Shown here piece by piece: positions 55,707 through 64,000 of a stretch of DNA of 64,000 bases. A program made the position numbers and the translations under genes. Under the pieces are notes generated by a model that was not told where the DNA came from, did not search any database, and saw only the letters and a list, made by a program, of their open reading frames with translations. Within the stretch, counting starts at the first letter, position 1, and each line of letters begins with the position of its first letter. The DNA is from Roseinatronobacter sp. S2 (lineage in GTDB: Bacteria > Pseudomonadota > Alphaproteobacteria > Rhodobacterales > Rhodobacteraceae), in NCBI RefSeq assembly GCF_029581395.1, contig NZ_CP121113.1:1546001-1610000 (forward strand), written 5' to 3'.

Positions 55707-56684
55707 ATGTCACCAATCTTGCAAGGGATATTGACGATCATCATCGGTGTCGGTGGATGTGTCGGGTATTTCTACGCGTCCAATCTGATACTGGACAAGT
55801 TCATCTTTCCTGCGCGTGGCCAGCACGCAGGGCGCAACATCAACCGTGCAAACAAAGTGCGCCCCTGGCTGTTCCTGTTTCCCGCCATATTCGCCCTTAG
55901 CCTGTATCTGGTATATCCGGTTATAGGGTCTTTCTATCGGTCGCTTTTCGACCGGTCCGGCATGAATTTCATCGGATTGGGGAATTACTTTGATCTGATG
56001 AACGAGGGGACATTCCGCACGGCGGTGTTCAACAACATGCTGTGGGTTTTGTTCGTGCCCGCAATGGCCACGTTTCTGGGGCTGTTGGTTGCGCAACTGA
56101 CAGACCGCCTGTCCTGGGGAAATATCGCCAAATCCCTGATCTTTATGCCTATGGCGATTTCCTTTGTGGGGGCATCGCTGATCTGGAAATTTGTCTATTC
56201 GGCCAATCCCGATATCGGCATCATAAATTCGCTGCGCGACTTTATCGGGCTGGTGCCGGTTGATCCGATTCAGGTGTCCTTCTGGAACAATTTCTTTCTG
56301 ATGTTCATTCTGGTGTGGATTCAGACAGGCTTTGCCATGGTTATTCTGTCGGCGGCGCTGCGCGGCATTCCCGAAGAAACCATCGAGGCCGCGATTATTG
56401 ACGGGGCAAACCCGTTTCAGGTGTTCTTTTCCATCAAGGTGCCCCAGATCATGGGCACAATTATTGTCGTTTGGACCACGATCACCATTCTGGTGCTGAA
56501 GGTGTTCGACATTGTCTACACCATGACCGGCGGCAATTTCGGAACCCACATTCTGCCCAGTTATATGATGACCTACATGTTCCGCGATGACGGGCGGGCA
56601 ACGGCTGTTGCTTTCGTCATCATGATCCTCGTGCTGCCGGTGATGGTGTGGAACATCCGGCAAGCCAGAAAAGAAATGCGCTAA
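55707..56684 (+). CDS. aglF: Alpha-glucoside ABC permease AglF
   Basis: 325 residues, about seven hydrophobic helices. The inner-membrane permease signature EETIEAAIIDGANPFQVFFS (about 224-243) with the conserved EAA loop is present. N-terminal ABC-2 transmembrane half works with AglG. Ribosome site GGGGGG 2-7 bases before the ATG. MalF-like. Confidence 0.93.
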   Translation: MSPILQGILTIIIGVGGCVGYFYASNLILDKFIFPARGQHAGRNINRANKVRPWLFLFPAIFALSLYLVYPVIGSFYRSLFDRSGMNFIGLGNYFDLMNEGTFRTAVFNNMLWVLFVPAMATFLGLLVAQLTDRLSWGNIAKSLIFMPMAISFVGASLIWKFVYSANPDIGIINSLRDFIGLVPVDPIQVSFWNNFFLMFILVWIQTGFAMVILSAALRGIPEETIEAAIIDGANPFQVFFSIKVPQIMGTIIVVWTTITILVLKVFDIVYTMTGGNFGTHILPSYMMTYMFRDDGRATAVAFVIMILVLPVMVWNIRQARKEMR

Positions 56685-56702
56685 GGCGGGGAGGGGAACA
56701 CA

Positions 56703-57854
56703 ATGGACAATATTGCTGGACAAAATCAGGGTGGCAGACTGGCAGTTAATATCACAGTGGTTATTCTCGTGTTGCTGTGGCTGCTGCCGACAATCGGGTT
56801 GTTCGTGTCATCGTTCCGCGACCGCGACCAGATTTCAAATTCCGGCTGGTGGCAGGCGCCGTTTTCGGTGGATCTGAATTTCCGTGCGCGTGTGGCGGCT
56901 GATGGTGCGCGCGAAGAAGGCGGCGTGTTCATTCTGGAAGGCAATGTTTTTGATGATCCCGCGCTGGCTCAGAATTTCCCCGATGGCGAAGGCGTTGTCG
57001 CGGCTTACGGCACGCGCGCGGTCGCACCCGATGAATTCGTCGCAGGTCAGGTGTCCGAATTGCGCACCGGTGGCACAGTTGTTATTGAACGCGACGGGCG
57101 CTACAGGGTTGAAAGCCCTGAAGAAATAACCCGTGGCCCGACCCTGTATTTTGAAGCGCGAACGCCGCCCAAATTCACGCTGGCAAATTACCGGACCGTG
57201 CTGTTTGCCGACGGGATGGACCGCGCGTTTATCAATACGCTGACAGTGACCATCCCTGCCACGATCATCCCGATCCTGATTGCGGCTTTTGCGGCCTATG
57301 CGCTGGCATGGATGGATTTTCCGGGCAGGGGGCTGTTGATCGCAGCGGTTGTCGGGTTGCTGGTGGTGCCGTTGCAACTGGCGCTGGTGCCGTTGCTGAA
57401 GCTGCACACGGATGTCGGCATCGGCCAGAGTTTCTTTGGCATATGGCTTGCGCATACGGGATTCGGGTTGCCGCTTGCGGTGTATCTGTTGCGAAACTAC
57501 ATGGTCGGCTTGCCGCGCGACATTATCGAATCTGCCAAGGTGGACGGTGCCACGGATTTCCAGATTTTCGTGCGCATTATCTTGCCGCTTAGTTTTCCGG
57601 CACTTGCGTCTTTTGCTATCTTTCAGTTCCTGTGGACATGGAATGATCTGCTTGTGGCCAAGGTTTTCTTGCCATCGGGCGCGGAATCGCAGGTCATGAC
57701 TGTCAAGATTGCCGATGATCTGCTTGGCTCTCGGGGCGGGGACTGGGGCATTCTGGCGACAGCGGCGTTTGTGTCCATCGCGGTGCCGTTGCTCGTCTTT
57801 TTCACAATGCAACGCTATCTGGTGCGCGGCCTGCTGGCCGGCTCTGTCAAATAA
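56703..57854 (+). CDS. aglG: Alpha-glucoside ABC permease AglG
   Basis: 383 residues, MalG-like, about six hydrophobic helices. The EAA motif is PRDIIESAKVDGATDFQIF (about 268-286). A long non-membrane insert (about 40-155) lies between the first and second helices, in the periplasm. AglG proteins of related species are likewise about 380 residues, so it is a feature of the family. GGGGAGGGG before the ATG. Confidence 0.93.
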   Translation: MDNIAGQNQGGRLAVNITVVILVLLWLLPTIGLFVSSFRDRDQISNSGWWQAPFSVDLNFRARVAADGAREEGGVFILEGNVFDDPALAQNFPDGEGVVAAYGTRAVAPDEFVAGQVSELRTGGTVVIERDGRYRVESPEEITRGPTLYFEARTPPKFTLANYRTVLFADGMDRAFINTLTVTIPATIIPILIAAFAAYALAWMDFPGRGLLIAAVVGLLVVPLQLALVPLLKLHTDVGIGQSFFGIWLAHTGFGLPLAVYLLRNYMVGLPRDIIESAKVDGATDFQIFVRIILPLSFPALASFAIFQFLWTWNDLLVAKVFLPSGAESQVMTVKIADDLLGSRGGDWGILATAAFVSIAVPLLVFFTMQRYLVRGLLAGSVK

Positions 57855-57868
57855 GGAAAGAGAACCTC

Positions 57869-59521
57869 GTGTCTGTTCAAACCCTGTTGCAGCCTGAACG
57901 CGGGCTGGAGCTTTCACCCGAATGGTGGCGTGGTGCGGTGATCTATCAGATCTATCCGCGCAGCTATCAAGACAGCAATGGCGACGGTATCGGCGATCTG
58001 CGCGGTATCGTGGAACGCCTGCCGTATATCGCCAGCCTTGGGGTGGATGCGATCTGGATCAGCCCGTTCTTCACATCACCGATGAAGGATTTCGGCTATG
58101 ATGTGTCGGATTATTGCGATGTTGATCCAATGTTCGGCGCATTGTCGGATTTTGATGCGCTGGTCGGCATGGCGCATAAGCTGGGCATCAAGGTGCTGAT
58201 TGATCTGGTGTTGTCGCATACATCCGACCAGCACCCGTGGTTCAAGGAAAGCCGCGCCAGCCGTGATAATGCGCGTGCAAACTGGTATGTGTGGTCTGAC
58301 CCCAAACCGGATGGCACACCGCCCAATAACTGGCTGTCGATCTTTGGTGGCTCTGCCTGGGCATGGGACACAACACGGTGCCAGTATTACTTGCATAACT
58401 TCCTGTCATCGCAACCGGACCTGAATTTTCACGAACCCGCAGTTCAGGAAGAATTGCTGAATGTCGCGCGGTTCTGGCTGGAACGCGGGGTCAACGGATT
58501 TCGTCTGGATACGATCAATTTCTATGTTCATGATCATCAGTTGCGTGACAACCCGGCCCTGCCACCCGAACAGCGCAACGCCACCATTGCGCCTGCGGTG
58601 AACCCCTATAACCATCAGGAACATATCTACGACAAGAACCAGCCGGAAAATCTGGATTTCCTGCGCCGGTTCCGTGCGGTTCTGGACACCTATGGCGCAT
58701 CTGCCGTGGGCGAGGTGGGCGATGCCCAGAAGGGCCTTGAAATCCTTGGCGAATACACATCCGGCAACGACAAGGTCCAGATGTGCTATGCGTTCGAATT
58801 TCTGGCCGCAGACGCACCTTCAGCGGCGCGCATATCCGCAGTGCTGCGCCATCTGGACCATGTGGCGCCGGATGGTTGGGCGTGTTGGGCATTTTCAAAC
58901 CATGATGTCCCGCGCCACATCACACGTTGGGATCTTAGCCCCGCAGCGGCGCGGGCCTATGCCGCGCTGATGATGTGCATGCGCGGTTCCGTGTGCCTGT
59001 ATCAGGGCGAGGAACTGGGCCTGCCAGAGGCAGAGTTGTGTTTTGATGATCTGCAAGACCCGTATGGCATTCAGTTCTGGCCTGAATTCAAGGGGCGTGA
59101 CGGCTGCCGCACCCCGATGGTATGGACCGGATCAGTTGTGAATGGCGGGTTTTCGACTGCGGTTCCGTGGTTGCCGGTGGCGCGCGAACATGTGGGACTG
59201 GCCGTTGATACCCAGGAACGCGCGCCCGATGCCTTGCTGCATCACTACCGCCGCGCGATTGCGTTTCGCCGCGCCCACCGTGCATTGACCCACGGTGTGT
59301 TGCGCGATTTGCATGTGTCCGGCGATACATTGTCCTTTATCCGCGAGGAGGCGGGCGAGGTGATGTTCTGTGCCTTCAACCTAAGCCATGATCCGGCAAC
59401 ATTGTATCTGCCTGAAGGGCATTGGGTCACTGTCGGACAGGACCTGAACAGTTCCGGCCCTGGCGAAGACGGGTTGGTGCATCTGGGGCCATGGCAGCCC
59501 TGTCTTGTCGTGAGGCGATAA
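57869..59521 (+). CDS. aglA: Alpha-glucosidase, GH13
   Basis: 550 residues with no signal peptide, so it acts in the cytoplasm on imported alpha-glucosides such as maltose, sucrose or trehalose. GH13 conserved regions: DLVLSHTSDQHPWF (about 112-125), GFRLDTINF with the nucleophile Asp, SAVGEVGDA with the acid-base Glu, and FSNHDVPRH with the transition-state Asp. GTG start with GGA 11 bases upstream. It is followed by aglK. Confidence 0.94.
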   Translation: MSVQTLLQPERGLELSPEWWRGAVIYQIYPRSYQDSNGDGIGDLRGIVERLPYIASLGVDAIWISPFFTSPMKDFGYDVSDYCDVDPMFGALSDFDALVGMAHKLGIKVLIDLVLSHTSDQHPWFKESRASRDNARANWYVWSDPKPDGTPPNNWLSIFGGSAWAWDTTRCQYYLHNFLSSQPDLNFHEPAVQEELLNVARFWLERGVNGFRLDTINFYVHDHQLRDNPALPPEQRNATIAPAVNPYNHQEHIYDKNQPENLDFLRRFRAVLDTYGASAVGEVGDAQKGLEILGEYTSGNDKVQMCYAFEFLAADAPSAARISAVLRHLDHVAPDGWACWAFSNHDVPRHITRWDLSPAAARAYAALMMCMRGSVCLYQGEELGLPEAELCFDDLQDPYGIQFWPEFKGRDGCRTPMVWTGSVVNGGFSTAVPWLPVAREHVGLAVDTQERAPDALLHHYRRAIAFRRAHRALTHGVLRDLHVSGDTLSFIREEAGEVMFCAFNLSHDPATLYLPEGHWVTVGQDLNSSGPGEDGLVHLGPWQPCLVVRR

Positions 59522-59542
59522 AACAATGAAGGGGAGGACAGC

Positions 59543-60634
59543 ATGGCAGATCTGAAACTTACAGATGTTGAAAAGGCCTATGGCGAAGTCAAAGTGTTGT
59601 CGGATGTCAATCTTGACATCAAGAAAGGCGAGCTGATTGTCTTTGTCGGCCCGTCGGGTTGCGGGAAATCCACACTGCTGCGCATGATTGCAGGGCTGGA
59701 AAAGATAACGGGGGGCACATTGGAAATTGATGACATGGTCGTCAATGACATCCCCCCCGCGCAGCGCGGTATTGCCATGGTGTTCCAGTCCTATGCGCTT
59801 TATCCGCACATGACTGTGCGCGACAACATGGCCTTTGCGTTGAAAATCGCAAAGAAAAGCAAGGCAGAGATTGACGCCGCGGTAAACCGGGCTGCCGATA
59901 TCCTGCAACTTGGCCCCTATCTGGACCGCTTGCCGAAAGCGCTGTCTGGCGGGCAACGCCAGCGTGTGGCAATTGGCCGGTCTATCGTGCGCGACCCGAA
60001 AGTGTATCTGTTCGATGAACCCCTTTCGAACCTTGATGCGGCGTTGCGTGTGGCCACGCGCATCGAGATCGCAAAATTGAAGGAATCGATGCCCGATTCG
60101 ACCATGATCTACGTCACCCATGATCAGGTCGAGGCGATGACCCTTGCGACCCGTATCGTCGTGCTGGCGGGTGGCGGGATTGCGCAGGTCGGCTCACCCC
60201 TAGATCTTTATGAGCGCCCCAATGGCGAATTCGTGGCGCAGTTCATAGGCTCGCCTGCGATGAACCTTTTGGCCGGCGAAGTTACCGAAACCGGTGCGCA
60301 AACGGCGGTCAAGCTGGCCGGCGGCGGCACGGCGCGCGTCGATATTCCCACAACTGATGCCGACAAGGGCCTGCGGATCAATCTGGGCGTGCGCCCCGAA
60401 GACCTGATTGCCACAGATGATGATGATTTCGTGTATCAGGGAGAGGTCGATCTGGTCGAAGCACTGGGCGAATTGACGGTGTTGTATTTCAAGCCCGATG
60501 GCCCCGACGCCGCCCCTGTGCTTGCCAAACTTGCAGGCACACATAACAATTTGCGCGGCAAAACCGTGAAGTTGAAAGCCGACCCTGCAAAAATGCACCT
60601 GTTTCACAACAAAGTATCGCTGTTGTATCGCTGA
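59543..60634 (+). CDS. aglK: Alpha-glucoside ABC ATPase AglK
   Basis: 363 residues. MalK/UgpC-type ATPase: Walker A GPSGCGKST (about 36-44), Q loop VFQSYALYPHMTV, signature LSGGQRQRVAIGRS, Walker B KVYLFDEPLSNLD, and the H loop VTHDQVEAMTL. The C-terminal 125 residues form the TOBE/regulatory domain. GGGGAGG 6 bases before the ATG. Last gene of the operon; energises the AglE-F-G transporter. Confidence 0.95.
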   Translation: MADLKLTDVEKAYGEVKVLSDVNLDIKKGELIVFVGPSGCGKSTLLRMIAGLEKITGGTLEIDDMVVNDIPPAQRGIAMVFQSYALYPHMTVRDNMAFALKIAKKSKAEIDAAVNRAADILQLGPYLDRLPKALSGGQRQRVAIGRSIVRDPKVYLFDEPLSNLDAALRVATRIEIAKLKESMPDSTMIYVTHDQVEAMTLATRIVVLAGGGIAQVGSPLDLYERPNGEFVAQFIGSPAMNLLAGEVTETGAQTAVKLAGGGTARVDIPTTDADKGLRINLGVRPEDLIATDDDDFVYQGEVDLVEALGELTVLYFKPDGPDAAPVLAKLAGTHNNLRGKTVKLKADPAKMHLFHNKVSLLYR

Positions 60635-60653
60635 ATGGGGGCTACTCAATGTC

Positions 60654-60687
60654 AAAAAGCCGCGCTGGGTCCAGCGCGGCTTTTGTT
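60654..60687. terminator. Terminator after aglK
   Basis: GCCGCGCT (60659-60666) pairs with AGCGCGGC (60673-60680), loop of six, flanked by A5 and TTTT. It can work in both directions and separates agl from the convergent helicase gene. Confidence 0.85.
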
Positions 60688-60721
60688 TATGTGTGACGCC
60701 CGCAAGCGGCGCGATATGTCG

Positions 60722-62185
60722 TCAGGCGCTGCGAAATTCGCGCAGCAGGAAATCCGGAACATGGTCGCCCATGCCAACCACGTTGTCGCCACGGTTGGAA
60801 TTGCGTTCACGCGGGGCATGTTCGCGCGCTGGTGTGTTGCGCTGCTGCTGTCCGCCGCGCCGTGGTTTTTCAGCGCGCGCGGCGGGGGCGGGTGCAGGGG
60901 CCACATCGCGTTGCGCAGTGTCATCCTGGGCAATGCTATCTTGCGGCGCCGCTTCACGCGGTGCGGGTTGTTCCACCTTTTCGGCAGTTTCGGCTTTCGC
61001 TGGCCGGTCCTTGTGGCGAACGCGCACAGGGGCTTGCAGTTCGGGGGCTTCAACCCGTGGCAAGGTCTTTTGCAACAGGGCTTCAATCGCATCCAGATAT
61101 TTCTGGTCAGACGGCACCATGATCGAAATGGCCTTGCCGGTTCTTCCGGCGCGTCCCGTGCGCCCGATGCGGTGCACATAATCTTCAGGGTGCGATGGCA
61201 GGTCAAAGTTGAACACATGGCTGACGGACGGCACGTCAAGGCCGCGCGCGGCCACATCGGATGCAATCAACAGCCGCAGATCGCCTGCGCGGAACTTTTC
61301 CAACGTGCGCGTGCGCACCGACTGGTCAAGATCACCATGAATGGGGGCTGCGTCGTATTTGTGTTTCACAAGTGACTTGTACAGAATATCGACATCTACT
61401 TTGCGATTGCAGAAAATAATCGCATTTTCCAGCTTTTCGCCTTCGGCTTCGATCACGGCACGCAGGGTTTCGCGCTTCAGTTTTGCCGCAGTATCGCGCC
61501 GCGTCGCTTGCAACTGGATCAGTTCCTGAGCGATGGTTTCGGATGCGGATGCCTGACGCGCAATTTCGATGCGTGCGGGATTGGACAGGAACGTATTGGT
61601 GATACGTTCGATTTCCGGTGCCATCGTGGCAGAGTAGAAGAAGGTCTGCCGTGTGAACGGCGTTAGGCCGAAAATACGTTCAATGTCGGGAATGAACCCC
61701 ATATCCAGCATGCGGTCGGCTTCATCCACAACCATCACTTCGACGCCGGTCAGCAACAGCTTACCGCGTTCGAAATGGTCCAGCAACCGACCCGGTGTCG
61801 CAATCAGAACGTCAACGCCGCGATCAATCAGCTTGTCCTGTTCACCAAATGCCACGCCACCAATCAGCAGGGCTTTGGTCAGGCGCGTGTGTTTGGCGTA
61901 AGTGTCAAAATTCTCAGCCACCTGGGCGGCCAGTTCGCGTGTTGGTGCCAGCACCAGTGAACGCGGCATGCGCGCGCGGGCACGGCCACGCCCCAGACGC
62001 GTGATCAACGGCAGCGTGAAAGACGCGGTCTTGCCCGTGCCAGTCTGTGCAATGCCCAGCACGTCGCGCCCTTCAAGCGCGTAGGGGATGGCTTGCGCCT
62101 GAATGGGGGTAGGGACTGTGTAGCCCGCTTCGTCGATAGCTTTCAGGACCTTGGGGTCCAGCTTCAGATCAGAAAATTTTGTCAT
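60722..62185 (-). CDS. DEAD-box RNA helicase (RhlE-like)
   Basis: 487 residues. Helicase motifs: TPIQAQAIP (Q), AQTGTGKT (I), PTRELAAQV (Ia), TPGRLLD, DEADRMLDMGF (II), SAT (III), FCNRKVDVD, ARGLDVPSV and HRIGRTGRAGR (VI). The last roughly 110 residues are Ala/Pro/Arg/Gln-rich and unstructured, likely an RNA-binding tail. Start at 62185, where family alignment suggests MTKFSDLKLDPKVL; a longer version to 62236 is unlikely. Confidence 0.94.
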   Translation of the reverse strand: MTKFSDLKLDPKVLKAIDEAGYTVPTPIQAQAIPYALEGRDVLGIAQTGTGKTASFTLPLITRLGRGRARARMPRSLVLAPTRELAAQVAENFDTYAKHTRLTKALLIGGVAFGEQDKLIDRGVDVLIATPGRLLDHFERGKLLLTGVEVMVVDEADRMLDMGFIPDIERIFGLTPFTRQTFFYSATMAPEIERITNTFLSNPARIEIARQASASETIAQELIQLQATRRDTAAKLKRETLRAVIEAEGEKLENAIIFCNRKVDVDILYKSLVKHKYDAAPIHGDLDQSVRTRTLEKFRAGDLRLLIASDVAARGLDVPSVSHVFNFDLPSHPEDYVHRIGRTGRAGRTGKAISIMVPSDQKYLDAIEALLQKTLPRVEAPELQAPVRVRHKDRPAKAETAEKVEQPAPREAAPQDSIAQDDTAQRDVAPAPAPAARAEKPRRGGQQQRNTPAREHAPRERNSNRGDNVVGMGDHVPDFLLREFRSA

Positions 62186-62413
62186 GCGTTTCCATGGTTT
62201 CGGCGTCGGGCCGGAACAGTTATGAGACGCATACATTTCGCGTCCCGCGATCGGATGAACTGTCGCAACAGTTATCGTCTGATAAATGAATTGCCACGCC
62301 GAGTCAATCTGAAGGGATCATGGCACTGATCCGGGGCCGGAAATAACTTTCATCCGATGCATCTTCGCAGTTGCAGGCGGCGCAAAGGCGCGGTATTCAC
62401 CCACTGCTGGCAC

Positions 62414-62497
62414 GCGGGTGTGGCGGAATGGTAGACGCAGGGGATTCAAAATCCCCCGCCGCAAGGCTTGGGAGTTCGAGTCTCCCCACCCGTACCA
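62414..62497 (+). tRNA. tRNA-Leu (CAA)
   Basis: Cloverleaf visible: 7-bp acceptor (GCGGGTG with CACCCGT, one G-T pair), anticodon stem GGGGA/TCCCC around loop TTCAAAA (anticodon CAA), long class II variable arm, T stem GGGAG/CTCCC with TTCGAGT loop, and encoded CCA at 62495-62497. 84 bases. Near-palindromic hairpins follow. Confidence 0.95.
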
Positions 62498-62561
62498 GAT
62501 TTCAAATTTATGATGACAGACAGGATCACGCGGCCAGAAATGGCGTGGGGTCTGTGTTATA

Positions 62562-62595
62562 TTTCAAGGTGCAAAACCGGTTTTTCACTTTGAAA
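62562..62595. other. 34-bp near-perfect palindrome after tRNA-Leu
   Basis: Two 17-base arms meet at ACCGGT with no loop. 15 of 17 pairs match. There is no T-run. It lies between tRNA-Leu and the bactofilin gene end. No known site matches. Confidence 0.55.
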
Positions 62596-62600
62596 TGCAA

Positions 62601-62639
62601 ACAGGGCCACGATTGAGGCTTGATCAATCGCGGCCCTGT
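62601..62639 (-). terminator. Hairpin after bactofilin gene
   Basis: ACAGGGCC-A-CGATTGA pairs with TCAATCG-C-GGCCCTGT, one mismatch, loop of seven. On the minus strand it is 18 bases past the bactofilin stop, but only TTT follows. Confidence 0.55.
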
Positions 62640-62657
62640 GTGAATTTTGCAAAGGGC

Positions 62658-63269
62658 TTAGGAATTGCCGGCGTTTTTCTTCTGATCAGTTGCTTTTTTC
62701 ACGGCTTCGGACATTGCAGCCGGTTGATGCTGCGGTGCGGGCGCGGATGCCGCTGAAGATCCAGACGACTGGGGGTGTTGCGGTTGCTGCCCTGTCGCCC
62801 CGCGAGATGTTTGAAGCGGGTCATCCTGACGCTGCACGGACCCTTCGAAATGCGCACCCGATTCGATGGCGATTGTCTTGTGAATGATGTCGCCTTCAAC
62901 CTGCGCGGCTGATGTCAGGCGCACTTTCAGGCCGCGCACCCGACCGATGACGCGGCCGTTGATCACGATGTCATCGGCAACGATCTCACCGCGGATGGTG
63001 GCCGTTTCACCGACTGTCAGCAGATGCGCGCGAATGTCACCATCAACATTTCCTTCGATAACGACATCCCCTGTGGTTTTCAGGTTGCCGGTTACCGTCA
63101 GATCAGACGCCAGAACAGATGCGGCAGGTTTGGATTTTGTCATCTGTGCGGGGGCGGTATCCGCGCCGCCTTGACGCAGGAAGGATGGAGTTTCCGCAGG
63201 AGGGGACGCCGGTGCTGCCTCGTTTGAAGGTTTGCTTGCGGTCTCGTTGATGCGGCTTTTAGAAAACAT
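62658..63269 (-). CDS. Bactofilin-family cytoskeletal protein
   Basis: 203 residues. A core of hydrophobic-residue repeats (about 50-150; DLTVTGNLKTTGDVVIEGNV, DGDIRAHLLTVGE, IVINGRVIGRVRG) gives the beta-helical bactofilin/DUF583 domain. The N- and C-terminal tails are Pro/Ser/Gln-rich and disordered. Bactofilins polymerise and often guide cell-wall enzymes. Its start lies 11 bases inside the end of the M23 peptidase gene, a coupling typical of bactofilin loci. Confidence 0.93.
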   Translation of the reverse strand: MFSKSRINETASKPSNEAAPASPPAETPSFLRQGGADTAPAQMTKSKPAASVLASDLTVTGNLKTTGDVVIEGNVDGDIRAHLLTVGETATIRGEIVADDIVINGRVIGRVRGLKVRLTSAAQVEGDIIHKTIAIESGAHFEGSVQRQDDPLQTSRGATGQQPQHPQSSGSSAASAPAPQHQPAAMSEAVKKATDQKKNAGNS

Positions 63270-64000
63270 GCTGTCCGGCCCTTATGTAGGTTTGCGGGTT
63301 TACTGGTCTACCGTTGATTCGCACTTCATAATGCAAATGCACACCGGTTGACGCTCCAGTCGTGCCCATACCACCAATCTTCTGTCCGCGCGATACCCTT
63401 TGTCCCGCCCGCACGTCCATTGAGTTCAAATGAGCGTAATATGTCTCGATCCCGAATTCATGCTGGATGATGACCAGATTGCCATATCCACCCTGACGCC
63501 CGGCGGATTTGACCACACCATCGGCGGTGGCATGAATTGCGGTCCCGCGTGATCCTGCCCAGTCAAGGCCGTTATGCATGGTGCTGCGACCGGTCAGCGG
63601 ATGGCGGCGCATGCCAAAGCCGGATGTTTCGCGCACATTGCCCGATACGGGGCGCGCGACAGGCAACCGGTTGATGCCAAGCCTGTAGGCGTGAATATCG
63701 GCCAGACGCTGCAACACAGCGTTGGCGCGTGCAATGTCCTGATCCTGCGACATGACACCGGATGTGGACACCGAGATCGGACGAAGTGACGCGGTCTGCG
63801 AATTGGCCCCTTGCCGCACCAGACGGCGTATCTGGTCGGGGGTCACACCGGCTGCACGGAAAACACGTTCCAGCGGTTCGACGACAACTTCCAGCGCGTC
63901 TTCCAGCTGGGAAAAGATCATATGATTGCGGTCGCGAAGCAACTCGTTTTCAAGGGCCAGATGCCGCGCCTGATTGACGGATTGTTCGGCATCAAGCGTC
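63259..64000 (-). CDS. M23-family peptidoglycan peptidase, partial at right edge
   Basis: At least 247 residues of the C-terminal part; the frame stays open to the window edge, so the N-terminus is missing. The visible start of the piece is helical and probably coiled coil (LALENELLRDRNHM). The LytM/M23 domain is at its C-terminal side: HNGLDWAGSRGTAIHA with the first zinc ligand region and TGVHLHYEVRINGRPVNP with the HLHYE motif. Probably cell-wall endopeptidase in the periplasm, acting with the bactofilin encoded downstream. Confidence 0.9.
   Translation of the reverse strand, partial: TLDAEQSVNQARHLALENELLRDRNHMIFSQLEDALEVVVEPLERVFRAAGVTPDQIRRLVRQGANSQTASLRPISVSTSGVMSQDQDIARANAVLQRLADIHAYRLGINRLPVARPVSGNVRETSGFGMRRHPLTGRSTMHNGLDWAGSRGTAIHATADGVVKSAGRQGGYGNLVIIQHEFGIETYYAHLNSMDVRAGQRVSRGQKIGGMGTTGASTGVHLHYEVRINGRPVNPQTYIRAGQHVF

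Noticed and set aside
55710..57917. Two long open frames antisense to aglF and aglG
   Set aside because: Composition dominated by His, Gln and Arg; the permease EAA motifs on the plus strand are decisive.
62414..62639. Integration site of a mobile element at tRNA-Leu
   Set aside because: No integrase, direct repeat of the tRNA 3' end or foreign genes are visible; only palindromes remain.

Overview
The window is chromosomal, high-GC DNA (my impression is about 60%, not calculated) from an alphaproteobacterium, most likely a member of the Rhodobacteraceae/Roseobacter group. The main evidence is gene order: pckA divergent from chvI-chvG-hprK-rapZ-PTS EIIA-HPr; folK-rpoZ-rsh-DUF2062-pdxJ-acpS; aglR/aglEFGAK with a glucokinase; and a fused PuuE-UraD next to a PuuD with a cytochrome c domain. 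The genus cannot be named from the sequence alone. I see no rRNA, CRISPR array, insertion sequence, integrase or phage gene. There is one tRNA, Leu-CAA. The right-hand gene (an M23 peptidase) runs off the window.

Layout. 0.1-10.1 kb is a leftward block: etfBA, a cobalamin adenosyltransferase with a HIG1-like membrane protein, a short-chain dehydrogenase, a two-gene phosphorelay (Hpt protein plus an NtrC-type regulator with altered ATPase motifs), propionyl-CoA synthetase and a malic enzyme-phosphotransacetylase fusion. 10.3-13.5 kb is a tight nucleoside-salvage operon (cdd-deoB-add-upp). 13.6-22 kb is mixed housekeeping: a SPOR protein, an EamA exporter, a pilin-like orphan, ilvC divergent from an Lrp regulator, a second Lrp regulator, DUF952-pyrD, a MATE exporter and two hotdog thioesterases. 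22.1-31.4 kb is a fatty-acid degradation region: tandem short MerR regulators, an acyl-CoA dehydrogenase, a small conserved-looking protein, fadA, fadB and an acyl-CoA synthetase, with a Hint-domain gene between. 31.5-37.8 kb starts with a pseudo-protease membrane protein and continues with a urate/ureide catabolic cluster (allA, puuE-uraD, uraH, LysR regulator, puuD). 37.9-44.4 kb holds pckA and the ChvIG/HprK/RapZ/PTS regulatory block. 44.4-51.8 kb holds an NYN nuclease-like gene, folK, rpoZ, rsh, DUF2062, pdxJ, acpS, recO and a Pr6Pr membrane protein. 51.7-60.7 kb is an alpha-glucoside uptake locus. 60.7-64 kb holds a DEAD-box helicase, tRNA-Leu, a bactofilin and an M23 peptidase.

How the parts fit. 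Etf, acyl-CoA dehydrogenase, FadA, FadB and the acyl-CoA synthetases form a beta-oxidation set, with PrpE for propionate. MaeB and PckA are the malate-to-pyruvate and oxaloacetate-to-PEP routes, and the PTS/HprK/ChvIG block beside pckA is the expected carbon-status controller. The agl locus imports alpha-glucosides, hydrolyses them in the cytoplasm and phosphorylates the glucose.

Most of the window is ordinary core genome. The most interesting signals are: (i) a short repeat, TTCATCTTGC-N3-AAATACTC, found six times, mostly abutting or overlapping gene 3' ends; (ii) an NtrC-family regulator whose GAFTGA loop and Walker B acids are both lost; (iii) a 20-bp dyad with the same spacing in both divergent promoter regions of the urate cluster; (iv) CG-centred LacI-type operators at both ends of the aglR-aglE intergenic region; (v) an M48-like protein without its zinc site; and (vi) a Hint protein lacking the nucleophile, with a CtrA-type box upstream. 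No clear new multi-gene system (defence, mobile or biosynthetic) is visible.
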